A DNA stretch of 12,574 nt from Ignavibacteriaceae bacterium (GTDB taxonomy: Bacteria; Bacteroidota; Ignavibacteria; Ignavibacteriales; Ignavibacteriaceae), in assembly GCA_022865965.1 (NCBI GenBank), contig JALHTS010000320.1:1-12574 (forward strand). The letters are read 5' to 3'. The translations under genes and the position numbers were made by a program. How positions within the stretch are numbered: the first letter of the stretch is position 1; every line of letters begins with the position of its first letter. Under the pieces are notes generated by a model, which was not told where the DNA came from, ran no database searches, and saw only the letters and a program-made list of their open reading frames with translations. Below are positions 5,501 through 12,574 of this stretch, in pieces.

Positions 5501-6405
5501 GTCTTTTCGCTCTTTTGAAGTTTAAACTGTATAAGAGTGCCAAGAAAAATTATGAAGAACAGAATAAAAGCAATTGAAGCTGAGTAACCCATATTCCACC
5601 ATCTAAAACCCTCTTGATACATATATTGAACAATACTAAGTGTTTTATTCAGCGGTCCACCTTGCGTCATTATGTAAGGCTCTGCAAACAACTGAAAGTA
5701 ACCGATCATTGTTATAATACTGATAAAAAGAGTTGTTGGTGCAAGCATTGGTAAAGTTATGTGTCTAAATTTTTGCCAGGCACTTGCTCCTTCAATATCT
5801 GCTGCTTCGTAAAGATCTTCGGGAATATTTTGCAAGCCGGCAATAAAAATTATCATATTATAACCAAAATTTTTCCATACAGACATTAGCATAATTGCTG
5901 GCATTGCCCAAAGCGGATCACCCAACCAGTCGATTGGGTTTATTGCAATCATACTTAGTAAATAATTCATTATCCCGAATTTTGGATGATATATAAATCT
6001 CCAAACGATTGCCACAGCAACGAGTGTGGTGACAACAGGTATGAAATAGCTTAGACGAAATATTGCTTTATATTTTACAAGCTTAGAGTTTAATAACAAT
6101 GCTGCTGTAAGAGATACTGCAATTGATACAGGTCCAGTAACAATCACAAAATAAAAAGTATTTTTTAATGCCTGCCAAAAAAGCGGATCATCAAATAATT
6201 TTAAATAATTACTAAAACCAACCCATCGGACAGTACTTATATCGCCTAATGCATAAATATCAAAATCAGTAAAGCTGATTATAAATGCGGCAATAACCGG
6301 AATAAAAAAGAATACAAAAATTGAGGAAAGAGCAGGAGCAAGAAACACATAAGCCGCTCTTGAAGAAGTAGAAAATTTATTTTTATTTATGGCTGGCCTT
6401 ATCAT
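5497..6405 (-). CDS. CUT1 sugar ABC transporter permease, MalF/UgpA type
   Basis: This 302-residue inner-membrane subunit has about six membrane helices, beginning at 18-46 (AAYVFLAPALSSIFVFFFIP) after a short basic cytoplasmic N-terminus. Its EAA loop is at 200-219 (EAADIEGASAWQKFRHITLP), and MTQGGPLNKT at 246-255 is the conserved segment of the UgpA/LacF/MsmF half. It pairs with the MalG-type subunit encoded next. The stop of the binding-protein gene overlaps this ATG by one base (TAATG). Its length matches the short UgpA-like subunits, not the longer MalF of enteric bacteria with its extra periplasmic loop. Confidence 0.95.
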   Translation of the reverse strand: MIRPAINKNKFSTSSRAAYVFLAPALSSIFVFFFIPVIAAFIISFTDFDIYALGDISTVRWVGFSNYLKLFDDPLFWQALKNTFYFVIVTGPVSIAVSLTAALLLNSKLVKYKAIFRLSYFIPVVTTLVAVAIVWRFIYHPKFGIMNYLLSMIAINPIDWLGDPLWAMPAIMLMSVWKNFGYNMIIFIAGLQNIPEDLYEAADIEGASAWQKFRHITLPMLAPTTLFISIITMIGYFQLFAEPYIMTQGGPLNKTLSIVQYMYQEGFRWWNMGYSASIAFILFFIIFLGTLIQFKLQKSEKT

Positions 6406-7706
6406 TACTTATTTCCAATAAGCCATCTTCTTTTTTCAAGAATAATATTAACATCCTTATCAAGATTCCTCAATGCTTCATCTACACTCATAACTCCACG
6501 AGCTGCTAATTCTGCATACTGCTGCACTTTAGAAAATGCAATTTGTTCCCATTCAGGAATTTTTGGTGTTGCCGAAACATTATTAAATTGCTCATAAAAT
6601 GCTTTCATATAAACATCTTGCGAAATTAAAGAATCTTTCCAGGCTTCTTTTACAGCAGGCAGGTTATTAACTAATTTGAAAAATTTAATCTGTGTAGAAC
6701 TCTCTGATAAATATTCTATGAATTTCCACGTTTCAGATTTATGTTTTGAATTTTTAAAGATCACTAAACTTGCTCCACCCGCTAACGAAACACCCGGATA
6801 ATTATTATCTTTGGAGGGAAGCGGTGCTGTATTCCATTTATCAGCAAGATTACCTACCATCCATTTTTTGAATTCGTTGATGTTCCATGGACCAGAGATA
6901 TACATCGAAAAATATTCCTCTGCAAAAGCCTGATAAACATTAGTAACTTGAGATATTCCTAAAGGCGCTAAATTTTCCTTATGAAATCTTATTAGAAATT
7001 CAAATGCTGTCTTAAATTCTTTAGAACTAAAATCTCCTCGGGAATTATTATCCTTTAATATATCCGCTCCTGCCTGAAGACCAAAGATTATAAACGGTGC
7101 CCATTCGTTTGTCGGAAGATAAATTGCATATTTTTCTTTATTTGGAAAAAGAGACTTTATTTTTTTTGAAAGATCATAAAGTTCAGCCCAGGTTTTAGGT
7201 GGTGTATCATATCCCGCTCTTTTAAAGATATCAGATCGATAAAATATAACTCTCGTATCAATGTACCATGGAATACCATACACTAATGAATCAATTACAT
7301 TCGTATCCCAAATTCCATCAAAATAATTTTCTTTTTTTACTATTGAGGAATTGCCAACAAATTTATCTAAACTTATGATACCATTTAAATAAGCAAATTG
7401 AGGAACCCAGGTGTTTCCTAGTTGACAGGCATCCGGAGTATTATCGCTAGCAAAGGCTGTAATTAATTTTTCTTGCGCCGCTGTCCATGGGATCTGTTGA
7501 ACTTCCACTTTAATTCCCGGATTTCTTTTTTCAAATTCAGGAACAAGCTTTGTAACATATTCAGCTTCTGTTCCCATCGCCCAGAATTTTATCTTTTTTA
7601 TTTTGATTTCTTCAGAAGAACAACCAAATAAAATAAATATAAATATAAATATCAGAATGAAAAAATTAGGACAACAGATTTTTGATTTAACAAAGATTGA
7701 ATTCAT
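6405..7706 (-). CDS. Sugar-binding lipoprotein of the ABC importer (extracellular solute-binding family 1)
   Basis: This 433-residue substrate-binding protein delivers an oligosaccharide, or possibly glycerol-3-phosphate, to the permease pair. It has a lipoprotein signal: a short basic N-terminus, a very hydrophobic Phe/Ile run (13-27) and the cysteine C29 in LFGCSS, so it is probably anchored to the cell envelope. The mature part opens with KIKFWAMGTEAEYVTKLVPEFE and KVEVQQIPWTAAQEKLITAF, the classic first lobe of family 1. TPDACQLGNTWV, YGIPWYIDTRVIFYRSDIF and MYISGPWNINEF are further family landmarks, and aromatic residues in these segments suggest sugar stacking. Phe at the -2 lipobox position is slightly unusual but occurs in this phylum. 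It is first in the tightly overlapping transporter gene set and lies 7 bases after a sorting-domain remnant. No strong Shine-Dalgarno is visible. Confidence 0.93.
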   Translation of the reverse strand: MNSIFVKSKICCPNFFILIFIFIFILFGCSSEEIKIKKIKFWAMGTEAEYVTKLVPEFEKRNPGIKVEVQQIPWTAAQEKLITAFASDNTPDACQLGNTWVPQFAYLNGIISLDKFVGNSSIVKKENYFDGIWDTNVIDSLVYGIPWYIDTRVIFYRSDIFKRAGYDTPPKTWAELYDLSKKIKSLFPNKEKYAIYLPTNEWAPFIIFGLQAGADILKDNNSRGDFSSKEFKTAFEFLIRFHKENLAPLGISQVTNVYQAFAEEYFSMYISGPWNINEFKKWMVGNLADKWNTAPLPSKDNNYPGVSLAGGASLVIFKNSKHKSETWKFIEYLSESSTQIKFFKLVNNLPAVKEAWKDSLISQDVYMKAFYEQFNNVSATPKIPEWEQIAFSKVQQYAELAARGVMSVDEALRNLDKDVNIILEKRRWLIGNK

Positions 7707-7713
7707 ATCAGAT

Positions 7714-7983
7714 TTATTTCTGTATAATCATTTTTCCGTGAAGAACCTTATTGCCTGAAATAATCTTATAAAGATAAATTCCTGAACTGACCGGATTATT
7801 ATAATTATTCAAACCTTTCCAAATAATTTTATTCTCACCGGCATCAAATTCCTCATTAGTAAGATTTTTAACTTTCTCACCGAGATGATTAAAAATGCTA
7901 ACCTTTACATATATATACGATATTAAATTTATAAAATCTGTCAATTTATTTGTTGAGTTTTTTGAGTCCACTATACAAAGCAT
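7714..7983 (-). pseudogene. Remnant of a T9SS/FlgD-like C-terminal sorting domain
   Basis: This 89-residue open frame matches, from about residue 26, the C-terminal domain seen at the end of secreted FCB-group proteins. It reads VKVSIFNHLGEKVKNL, then DAGENKIIWKGLNN, then NPVSSGIYLYKI, and ends in GKMIIQK. This is the FlgD Ig-like / Por secretion tail layout, with Gly-Ile-Tyr-x-Tyr and a short basic end. It is normally the last 70-90 residues of a much larger exported protein. Here the preceding residues (MLCIVDSKNSTNKL...) are not a signal peptide and the usual NPFNP-type lead-in is missing. There is no Shine-Dalgarno. The most likely reading is a leftover of a deleted secreted enzyme, perhaps once part of this locus. 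A stand-alone small protein is possible but less likely. Confidence 0.65.
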
Positions 7984-8010
7984 CGAAAAATTTCGATAAC
8001 TATTTTATCG
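7982..8010. promoter_or_regulatory. Nested inverted repeats, candidate operator for the transporter genes
   Basis: ATCGAAA-AA-TTTCGAT (7982-7997) is a perfect inverted repeat. It overlaps a second one, CGATAA (7994-7999) / TTATCG (8005-8010), with a 5-base centre. Together they place ATCG/CGAT steps at 7982, 7994 and 8007, about one DNA turn apart. The site sits between the GH35-like gene and the sorting-domain remnant, where a second promoter for the binding-protein and permease genes would be expected. A LacI-type sugar regulator is a reasonable guess; no regulator gene is in the window. Confidence 0.35.
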
Positions 8011-8050
8011 CATATCTGACGGAAATATTAACATACATTAAATGAAAATC

Positions 8051-10171
8051 CTATTTCCTCTTTACAATCTTACAAGAAAAAGGATTTAATGTGCATTTCA
8101 CTGAATTAACCTTAAATGTTTTCATCTCATTGTGATAATTTAACAAAAACATATAGGAATATTTATTTCCTTTGCGGATAACAAATTGGATATCAGGATC
8201 TGAAACCTTTGCCTGTCTTTTGATATTATCTAATGAAATAATTTTTTCTAAGAGACGTAAGTGATTGTCAGTTGTGTTTCCGAAAGCATATCCAAGCGCT
8301 GTAATTGAGCCATTACCTATTCTCTTCTGAATTCCACAAGGCTCGTTCGTTTTTGTCTTTGATATTACTTCTGCATCTTTTATTTGGAAAATCTGTTTTT
8401 CTCTGAAAACGGTAAAAACATCTTCAATGCCAAATGCCTCAATCTTGTTGGGACTTACAGATTTTGTAAATTGAATTTGCATCGCATCTTTTAAGACAGT
8501 GCAGTTATTTAGATATAAATCTAATGTTGGGATTGCTGGATAAATCACAAGGTGACCACCGTTCTTAACATAAGATGAAAGCAAACTCTGAGTATTGCCG
8601 CCCATAAATTCCGTTGTTACGATCCATAGTTGTTTGTAATTAAGAAAAGTTTCAATCGAACTATTTTCTAAATCCTGGATATCATAATTAAAGTTTAATG
8701 TCTGAAGACCACGCAACAATCCATTAAATAAAATTTCTTCACGCACAAATCGTGGATCAAGTGTAAGTCCCAATTTTTCAACATCAAGTCTTTTTTCTTT
8801 TAGTAATTGTGAAGTTGTAAGTTCTGTATAAAAATATGGTTTGTAAAATCCAACACAAATATCAGATTTAGTTTCGCTTAGTAGTAAATCTTCTTTTTCT
8901 TTACTAATGAATTTATCTACTTTTTTAATTGCATCGTACAAGGTCGATTTTACAGCTTTCGAGCTTAAAGGAGTTTGATAGTAAAATGTTTTTCCGTAAA
9001 AACCTTTTGCTTTGGGATTAATTCCTTGGGAGAACATATAGTAATTAAAGCTTTTCATTCCATGTGCAAGAGAGGCATAATAAAATGTTTCTAAATCATT
9101 TGCATCACTTTTAACATGATGTTCTCGTGTTCCAGCTTGAAATTCTGCTGCCCAAACAGGTCCATAAGGCTGCACAGCCTTTAATATTTTATTACAAGCT
9201 AAATCCGAATGTGCATTGCGATATGAAACAAACTCGGGAATGTGGTCTAATCCAAACACAATATCAGTGCGTGTTCGCATAACTTCTTCATAAGTACTGA
9301 TGAGCATCGGTAACTCAGCAGCATTTCCGTAAATCCAGCCCGGAATGTTGTGAGTCAGCTGTAATTTAATATCATAACTTCTAATTTTTTTAATGAGCGT
9401 ATCAAGATAGAATGCATAATAGTGTCTATAGAACAGATGGAAATCATAATATGCACAATAGTTCTGCTTGTTTTCAATCTTCCCCACCGGAGCAGAAACA
9501 TTTTCAAATGAAGAATATTCTGTCCCATAATTTTTGTTCAAAATTTCAATTGATTTGTACTTATCTGTCAAGAACTCTTTATATAACTTGACAACTAATT
9601 CATTATAATCGATCTTGCCTGATAGCCATTGGAATACTCCAACTTCGTTGCAGACCTGCATCATTGTAATAGGGCCGTCATTACTTTCCTGTTGCTGTGC
9701 GATTATCGGCATAATTTTATCGTACCAAAGAAAACTATAATGAAGATATTCATCGGACATATAAGACATTAAATCTGGCGCGATCACATTTCCGCTTTCA
9801 TCTAAGGCGTGAGCATTCTTACTGCATCTATTAAGAAGCCATCCTGGAAGACCTTGATTTTCATATTCAGCAAGAATGTATGGACCGGGTTTTACAATTA
9901 AATCCAAACCAACTTTTTTACAAAGCTTGATATACCTGATAATATTTCTTGCGGGATGGGTTTCGCCTGTAAAATCAAATTTATTTTCTTCATGCTCGTG
10001 CCAGTCCCAAGGAATATACGTGGAAGTTGTATTTGCCCCTGCTTCTTTTAATAATCGTAAATGTTTTTCCCACAACTTTGGATCAAGTCTGAAGTAATGA
10101 ATTTCTCCTGAAATTACAAAGAAAGGTTTTCCATTTTTTACAAAATATCCTTTTTCGGCAATAAAGCTCAT
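8051..10171 (-). CDS. GH35-like beta-galactosidase, probably cytoplasmic
   Basis: This 706-residue glycoside hydrolase of clan GH-A is predicted to release terminal beta-galactose or a related sugar from oligosaccharides. The N-terminal barrel carries the GH35 landmarks SGEIHYFRLDPKLWEKHL (21-38), TYIPWDWHE (51-59), FDFTG, and KPGPYILAEYENQGLPGWLL (94-113). The acid/base is probably E176 in MMQVCNEVG; the nucleophile candidate is E343 in PVWAAEFQAGTREH. Residues of about 430-570 form a Rossmann-like domain (QLWIVTTEFMGG, YVKNGGHLVIYPAIP), reminiscent of the middle domain of GH42. The last 130 residues are small beta-rich elements. There is no signal peptide, unlike many GH35 enzymes, which fits hydrolysis after uptake through the adjacent ABC importer. 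It starts 16 bases after the stop of the upstream gene. The family is clear at clan level; the exact sugar is not. Confidence 0.88.
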   Translation of the reverse strand: MSFIAEKGYFVKNGKPFFVISGEIHYFRLDPKLWEKHLRLLKEAGANTTSTYIPWDWHEHEENKFDFTGETHPARNIIRYIKLCKKVGLDLIVKPGPYILAEYENQGLPGWLLNRCSKNAHALDESGNVIAPDLMSYMSDEYLHYSFLWYDKIMPIIAQQQESNDGPITMMQVCNEVGVFQWLSGKIDYNELVVKLYKEFLTDKYKSIEILNKNYGTEYSSFENVSAPVGKIENKQNYCAYYDFHLFYRHYYAFYLDTLIKKIRSYDIKLQLTHNIPGWIYGNAAELPMLISTYEEVMRTRTDIVFGLDHIPEFVSYRNAHSDLACNKILKAVQPYGPVWAAEFQAGTREHHVKSDANDLETFYYASLAHGMKSFNYYMFSQGINPKAKGFYGKTFYYQTPLSSKAVKSTLYDAIKKVDKFISKEKEDLLLSETKSDICVGFYKPYFYTELTTSQLLKEKRLDVEKLGLTLDPRFVREEILFNGLLRGLQTLNFNYDIQDLENSSIETFLNYKQLWIVTTEFMGGNTQSLLSSYVKNGGHLVIYPAIPTLDLYLNNCTVLKDAMQIQFTKSVSPNKIEAFGIEDVFTVFREKQIFQIKDAEVISKTKTNEPCGIQKRIGNGSITALGYAFGNTTDNHLRLLEKIISLDNIKRQAKVSDPDIQFVIRKGNKYSYMFLLNYHNEMKTFKVNSVKCTLNPFSCKIVKRK

Positions 10172-10187
10172 TTTGTTTTTTCCATAT

Positions 10188-12574
10188 CTACTTTTGGTAC
10201 TCTATTACAATTTTAGCAGGAAACTCATTAATAGAAATTTCATTTTTAGTAAATGTCTTTATTTTTTTTCCATTCACAATTACACTCGTTGGAAGTTTGG
10301 AGCTGTTGAAGTTTTTAATCTTAATTCCATTCTTTGGAAGTTTAACATCACCAAAAATTGAAACAGTATATTTCTCATTTTCTTTTTTGATCGAGTACGA
10401 AATTTCTCCAAAATAAGTTGGAAGATTTTCAATCGACATTCCATTTGGTGAATCAATCCAATCCTGGTATAATCCGGCACCAACAACGAGCGAGGAATCA
10501 TACTCGGATTCATAAACAAACATAGAGCGGATTGCATTAAGAAAATCAGAGCCAACCCACGTATGTGGCATATCTCCGATAAAGTTAGGAGCGCGGTAAT
10601 CTTTCCAGACAACTTCTGCCCAATGATTCCATCCTTCTGGACGCTGATCATTTAAAAAGAAATCTATTAATGCATGTGCACGCTCAGGTTCATCCAACTG
10701 AATAAATGAACCAATTAAACGATTCTCATAAGGAGTGTAATTGACCCAATCAATTTTTCCATCTCTTCTGTTTTTGAAAAACTCATAGTACTTATCAAAA
10801 GTATTATACACTTGCGGCTGTGGTAAATTGTTTACCTCATTACAGGGCGTAAGTGCAATTGTTGTTGATGTTGCATCAAAGTCACCAAGCTCTATACAAC
10901 CGGGAATATAATTAATCTTTCGAGTTTTTATAGCAAGGTTAAGTGAGTTGTAAAGATTTTCTTTAAAAGTATCTCTAATTTTTTTTATTCTTTCATGAGA
11001 TTCTTTATCACCAAGGATTTTTTGAATCTCTGCTGCGTCTTTTAATCCTTTCATCGTAAAGAAATTATCCCAGTAAGAATGCATTGGTTTTGCTGAGTAA
11101 CCTTCGTGGCTTATTGATTCAGTGACCAAACCGTAATATGCACGTACGCTATCATTTCCATTTTTAAAGTGATCGGTAGATCTTTGTGCGATCAATGATT
11201 CAATATACCCAACAGCTTTCTTAACATTCTCATTTTTCGATTTTAAGAACGTTGTATCCTTAGTAAAATTAAAATATTCACGAATCAGATAAATCATTTC
11301 GCCGTGGCTGTCATGTTCGGGAACAGGATCCGGACCTCGGGAATCAACAACACAAGGTACTTTACCATTTTCATATTGATGATCTGCGTACCATTCAATA
11401 AAATCTTTTACTTCAGTTACAATTCCCGATTTTAAAAGTGCAGATGATGTTAATGCACCATCTCTTATCCAACTTCTTTCATAACACCGCGAGCCTGGTT
11501 GAATTCCTGCTTTATCTCTATTAATTAAAATGTAGGCAAGATTAGATTTGTAAGTGTTAACGATTCTATCCGCAGATTTGGGAAGATTAAATTTTATATG
11601 ATTTGATTTTGATTTCCAGAAATCTTTTGTTTCTTCAAGTTTCTGCTCAGCGACACTTGCATTCAAATTTTCTGGTAGCTTTTCTTCATTGTAAAACGGT
11701 ACTGCCAGATACACAAATTTTTCTTCGCCTGGTTTCAAATCAAAATTATAGTTTAGTGTAGCACTTGCTAAGCCGATTGGATCAATAACAGTTTTATTCT
11801 GAAAATTATTATGCTGTTTTATCAGTTCAACAATATTTCCCTCATCAAAAGCAGAAGCATCAAAAAAAGTGTAATTAGTAATTGGGATAACTACTTTATC
11901 ATTATTCACAAATATTTTCCCATTTCCTTCTTTTATAGAATCGATCTTTCCAGTTCCCCCTTGTAGATTTAAGAATTGATAATAAGGATTAACCTGAAAA
12001 GGTCGAATCATTAAATACAAAATGCCTTTTTTTTGTATCGCAGAATTATTAGTAATCGTGTATTTCAAATAAAGAACAGAATTCTTATTTGCTTCTCCAC
12101 TTGCAAAAACTTTTGTTTCAAGATTTACACTATCGCAACTCCACTTAACCTTGGGGATAGGAAGATAATTATCCTCAAGTGCCTGGGTTGATTGAACATT
12201 ATTCCAGTTAAATAATTTATTTTCAATTTTCAACATTGGTTCAATTGAAAATTTGGCTTTATCAACTTCAACCATTCCATCTTCATTTATTAAAGCTTCT
12301 TTAACGTCATTGTTAACACCAACGATAGTCCAGTAAGACGCTTGTTCCAAAAAATTCCTTGGATAATTACCCTTAGCAGAATTTTTTGCTGTGTAGATAA
12401 GAAAATCGTTTAGTGTTAAAGAATTTTTTATATCAAGAAAAGTGATATCATTTATTCCAAAGCCTTCAAGTGAACTACTTTCCGAAAGATTTATCTTCAG
12501 AAACCTAGCTTCAGCTTCTGGTATTCTTACAAAACTTATATCACATAGATTAGCTGCAACTGAATAAACTTTCT
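10188..12574 (-). CDS. Large glycosidase-like protein with (alpha/alpha)6 barrel, 5' end outside window
   Basis: The frame stays open from the stop at 10188 to the right edge (794 codons visible). The true start therefore lies beyond the window, and a TTG at 12350 is not a real start. Visible residues 1-65 (DISFVRIPEAEARFLKINL, then an FLIYTA strand) look like the end of a discoidin/F5-8C-type beta domain. The next part, from about NYPRNFLEQASYWTIVGVNN, is a beta-sandwich with ALINEDG and MIRPFQVNPYYQFLN. The catalytic-type barrel then carries RSWIRDGALTSSALLKSG (366-383), DSRGPDPVPEHDSHGEMIY (409-427), GWNHWAEVVW and PHTWVGSDFLNAIRSM (669-684). Together these resemble glucoamylase/debranching-like (alpha/alpha)6 hydrolases. 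D371 and the acidic residues near 419-425 are candidate catalytic residues. A small beta domain ends the protein. It is probably exported, but the N-terminus is not seen. It precedes the GH35-like gene by 16 bases, so the two act on the same glycan. The exact GH family is not assignable. Confidence 0.85.
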   Translation of the reverse strand, partial: KVYSVAANLCDISFVRIPEAEARFLKINLSESSSLEGFGINDITFLDIKNSLTLNDFLIYTAKNSAKGNYPRNFLEQASYWTIVGVNNDVKEALINEDGMVEVDKAKFSIEPMLKIENKLFNWNNVQSTQALEDNYLPIPKVKWSCDSVNLETKVFASGEANKNSVLYLKYTITNNSAIQKKGILYLMIRPFQVNPYYQFLNLQGGTGKIDSIKEGNGKIFVNNDKVVIPITNYTFFDASAFDEGNIVELIKQHNNFQNKTVIDPIGLASATLNYNFDLKPGEEKFVYLAVPFYNEEKLPENLNASVAEQKLEETKDFWKSKSNHIKFNLPKSADRIVNTYKSNLAYILINRDKAGIQPGSRCYERSWIRDGALTSSALLKSGIVTEVKDFIEWYADHQYENGKVPCVVDSRGPDPVPEHDSHGEMIYLIREYFNFTKDTTFLKSKNENVKKAVGYIESLIAQRSTDHFKNGNDSVRAYYGLVTESISHEGYSAKPMHSYWDNFFTMKGLKDAAEIQKILGDKESHERIKKIRDTFKENLYNSLNLAIKTRKINYIPGCIELGDFDATSTTIALTPCNEVNNLPQPQVYNTFDKYYEFFKNRRDGKIDWVNYTPYENRLIGSFIQLDEPERAHALIDFFLNDQRPEGWNHWAEVVWKDYRAPNFIGDMPHTWVGSDFLNAIRSMFVYESEYDSSLVVGAGLYQDWIDSPNGMSIENLPTYFGEISYSIKKENEKYTVSIFGDVKLPKNGIKIKNFNSSKLPTSVIVNGKKIKTFTKNEISINEFPAKIVIEYQK

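Noticed and set aside
9876..10361. Plus-strand frames opposite the glycosidase genes
   Set aside because: They are antisense to well-supported enzymes and show low-complexity, Phe/Ser-rich translations.
10280..10651. Minus-strand 123-codon frame inside the large barrel protein gene
   Set aside because: It lies in another frame of a gene whose own frame carries clear conserved motifs throughout this stretch.

Overview
The window is AT-rich, and every gene I can support is read from the minus strand. It suggests the Ignavibacteriota/Chlorobi side of the Bacteroidota group (FCB bacteria). A FlgD-like, type IX secretion style C-terminal domain remnant lies beside a complete CUT1 sugar ABC importer, whereas classical Bacteroidota usually use SusC/SusD. 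This lineage call is an inference from gene content. No rRNA, tRNA or CRISPR was seen.

In transcription order from the right edge, the first block (12574 to 3547) is a carbohydrate-uptake locus. It holds an incomplete large protein with an apparent discoidin-like end and an (alpha/alpha)6 glycosidase-like barrel; a GH35-like beta-galactosidase with no signal peptide; a short remnant of a secretion-sorting domain; then the lipoprotein sugar-binding protein, two permeases and the UgpC/MsmK-type ATPase. The binding-protein and permease genes overlap by 1 and 4 bases, so they are tightly coupled. The likely scheme is that an oligosaccharide is imported and then hydrolysed by the cytoplasmic GH35-like enzyme, with the partial protein acting before or alongside. 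The substrate cannot be read from the sequence. A cluster of nested ATCG/CGAT inverted repeats just after the GH35-like gene may be the operator for the transporter half.

Positions 3546 to 2611 (about 936 bases) hold no convincing gene. They contain two terminator-like hairpins, a 56-codon open stretch without ATG, and a strong palindrome. The palindrome's half-site recurs in the spacer of a candidate promoter for the next operon.

The second block (2610 to 1253) is a translationally coupled two-gene module of unknown function. The first protein is a 189-residue protein with a Lys-rich linker. The second is a 262-residue protein with an R-x6-H, HEPN-like region and a C-terminal winged-helix-like domain. 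It has an excellent Shine-Dalgarno sequence and looks autoregulated, which is the profile of a defence or toxin-antitoxin type module. It is the best candidate here for an undescribed system.

The left end (about 1250 to 1) looks like cassette-type accessory DNA: a 58-residue small protein of a recurrent family, a compact SDR-fold NAD(P)-binding protein, and the start of another gene. Between the first two lies a structure of about 84 bases with integron attC-like outer boxes (GCCTAAC and ATTAGGC) and a GC-rich inner stem. The downstream gene starts three bases after the outer box. No integrase is present in the window.
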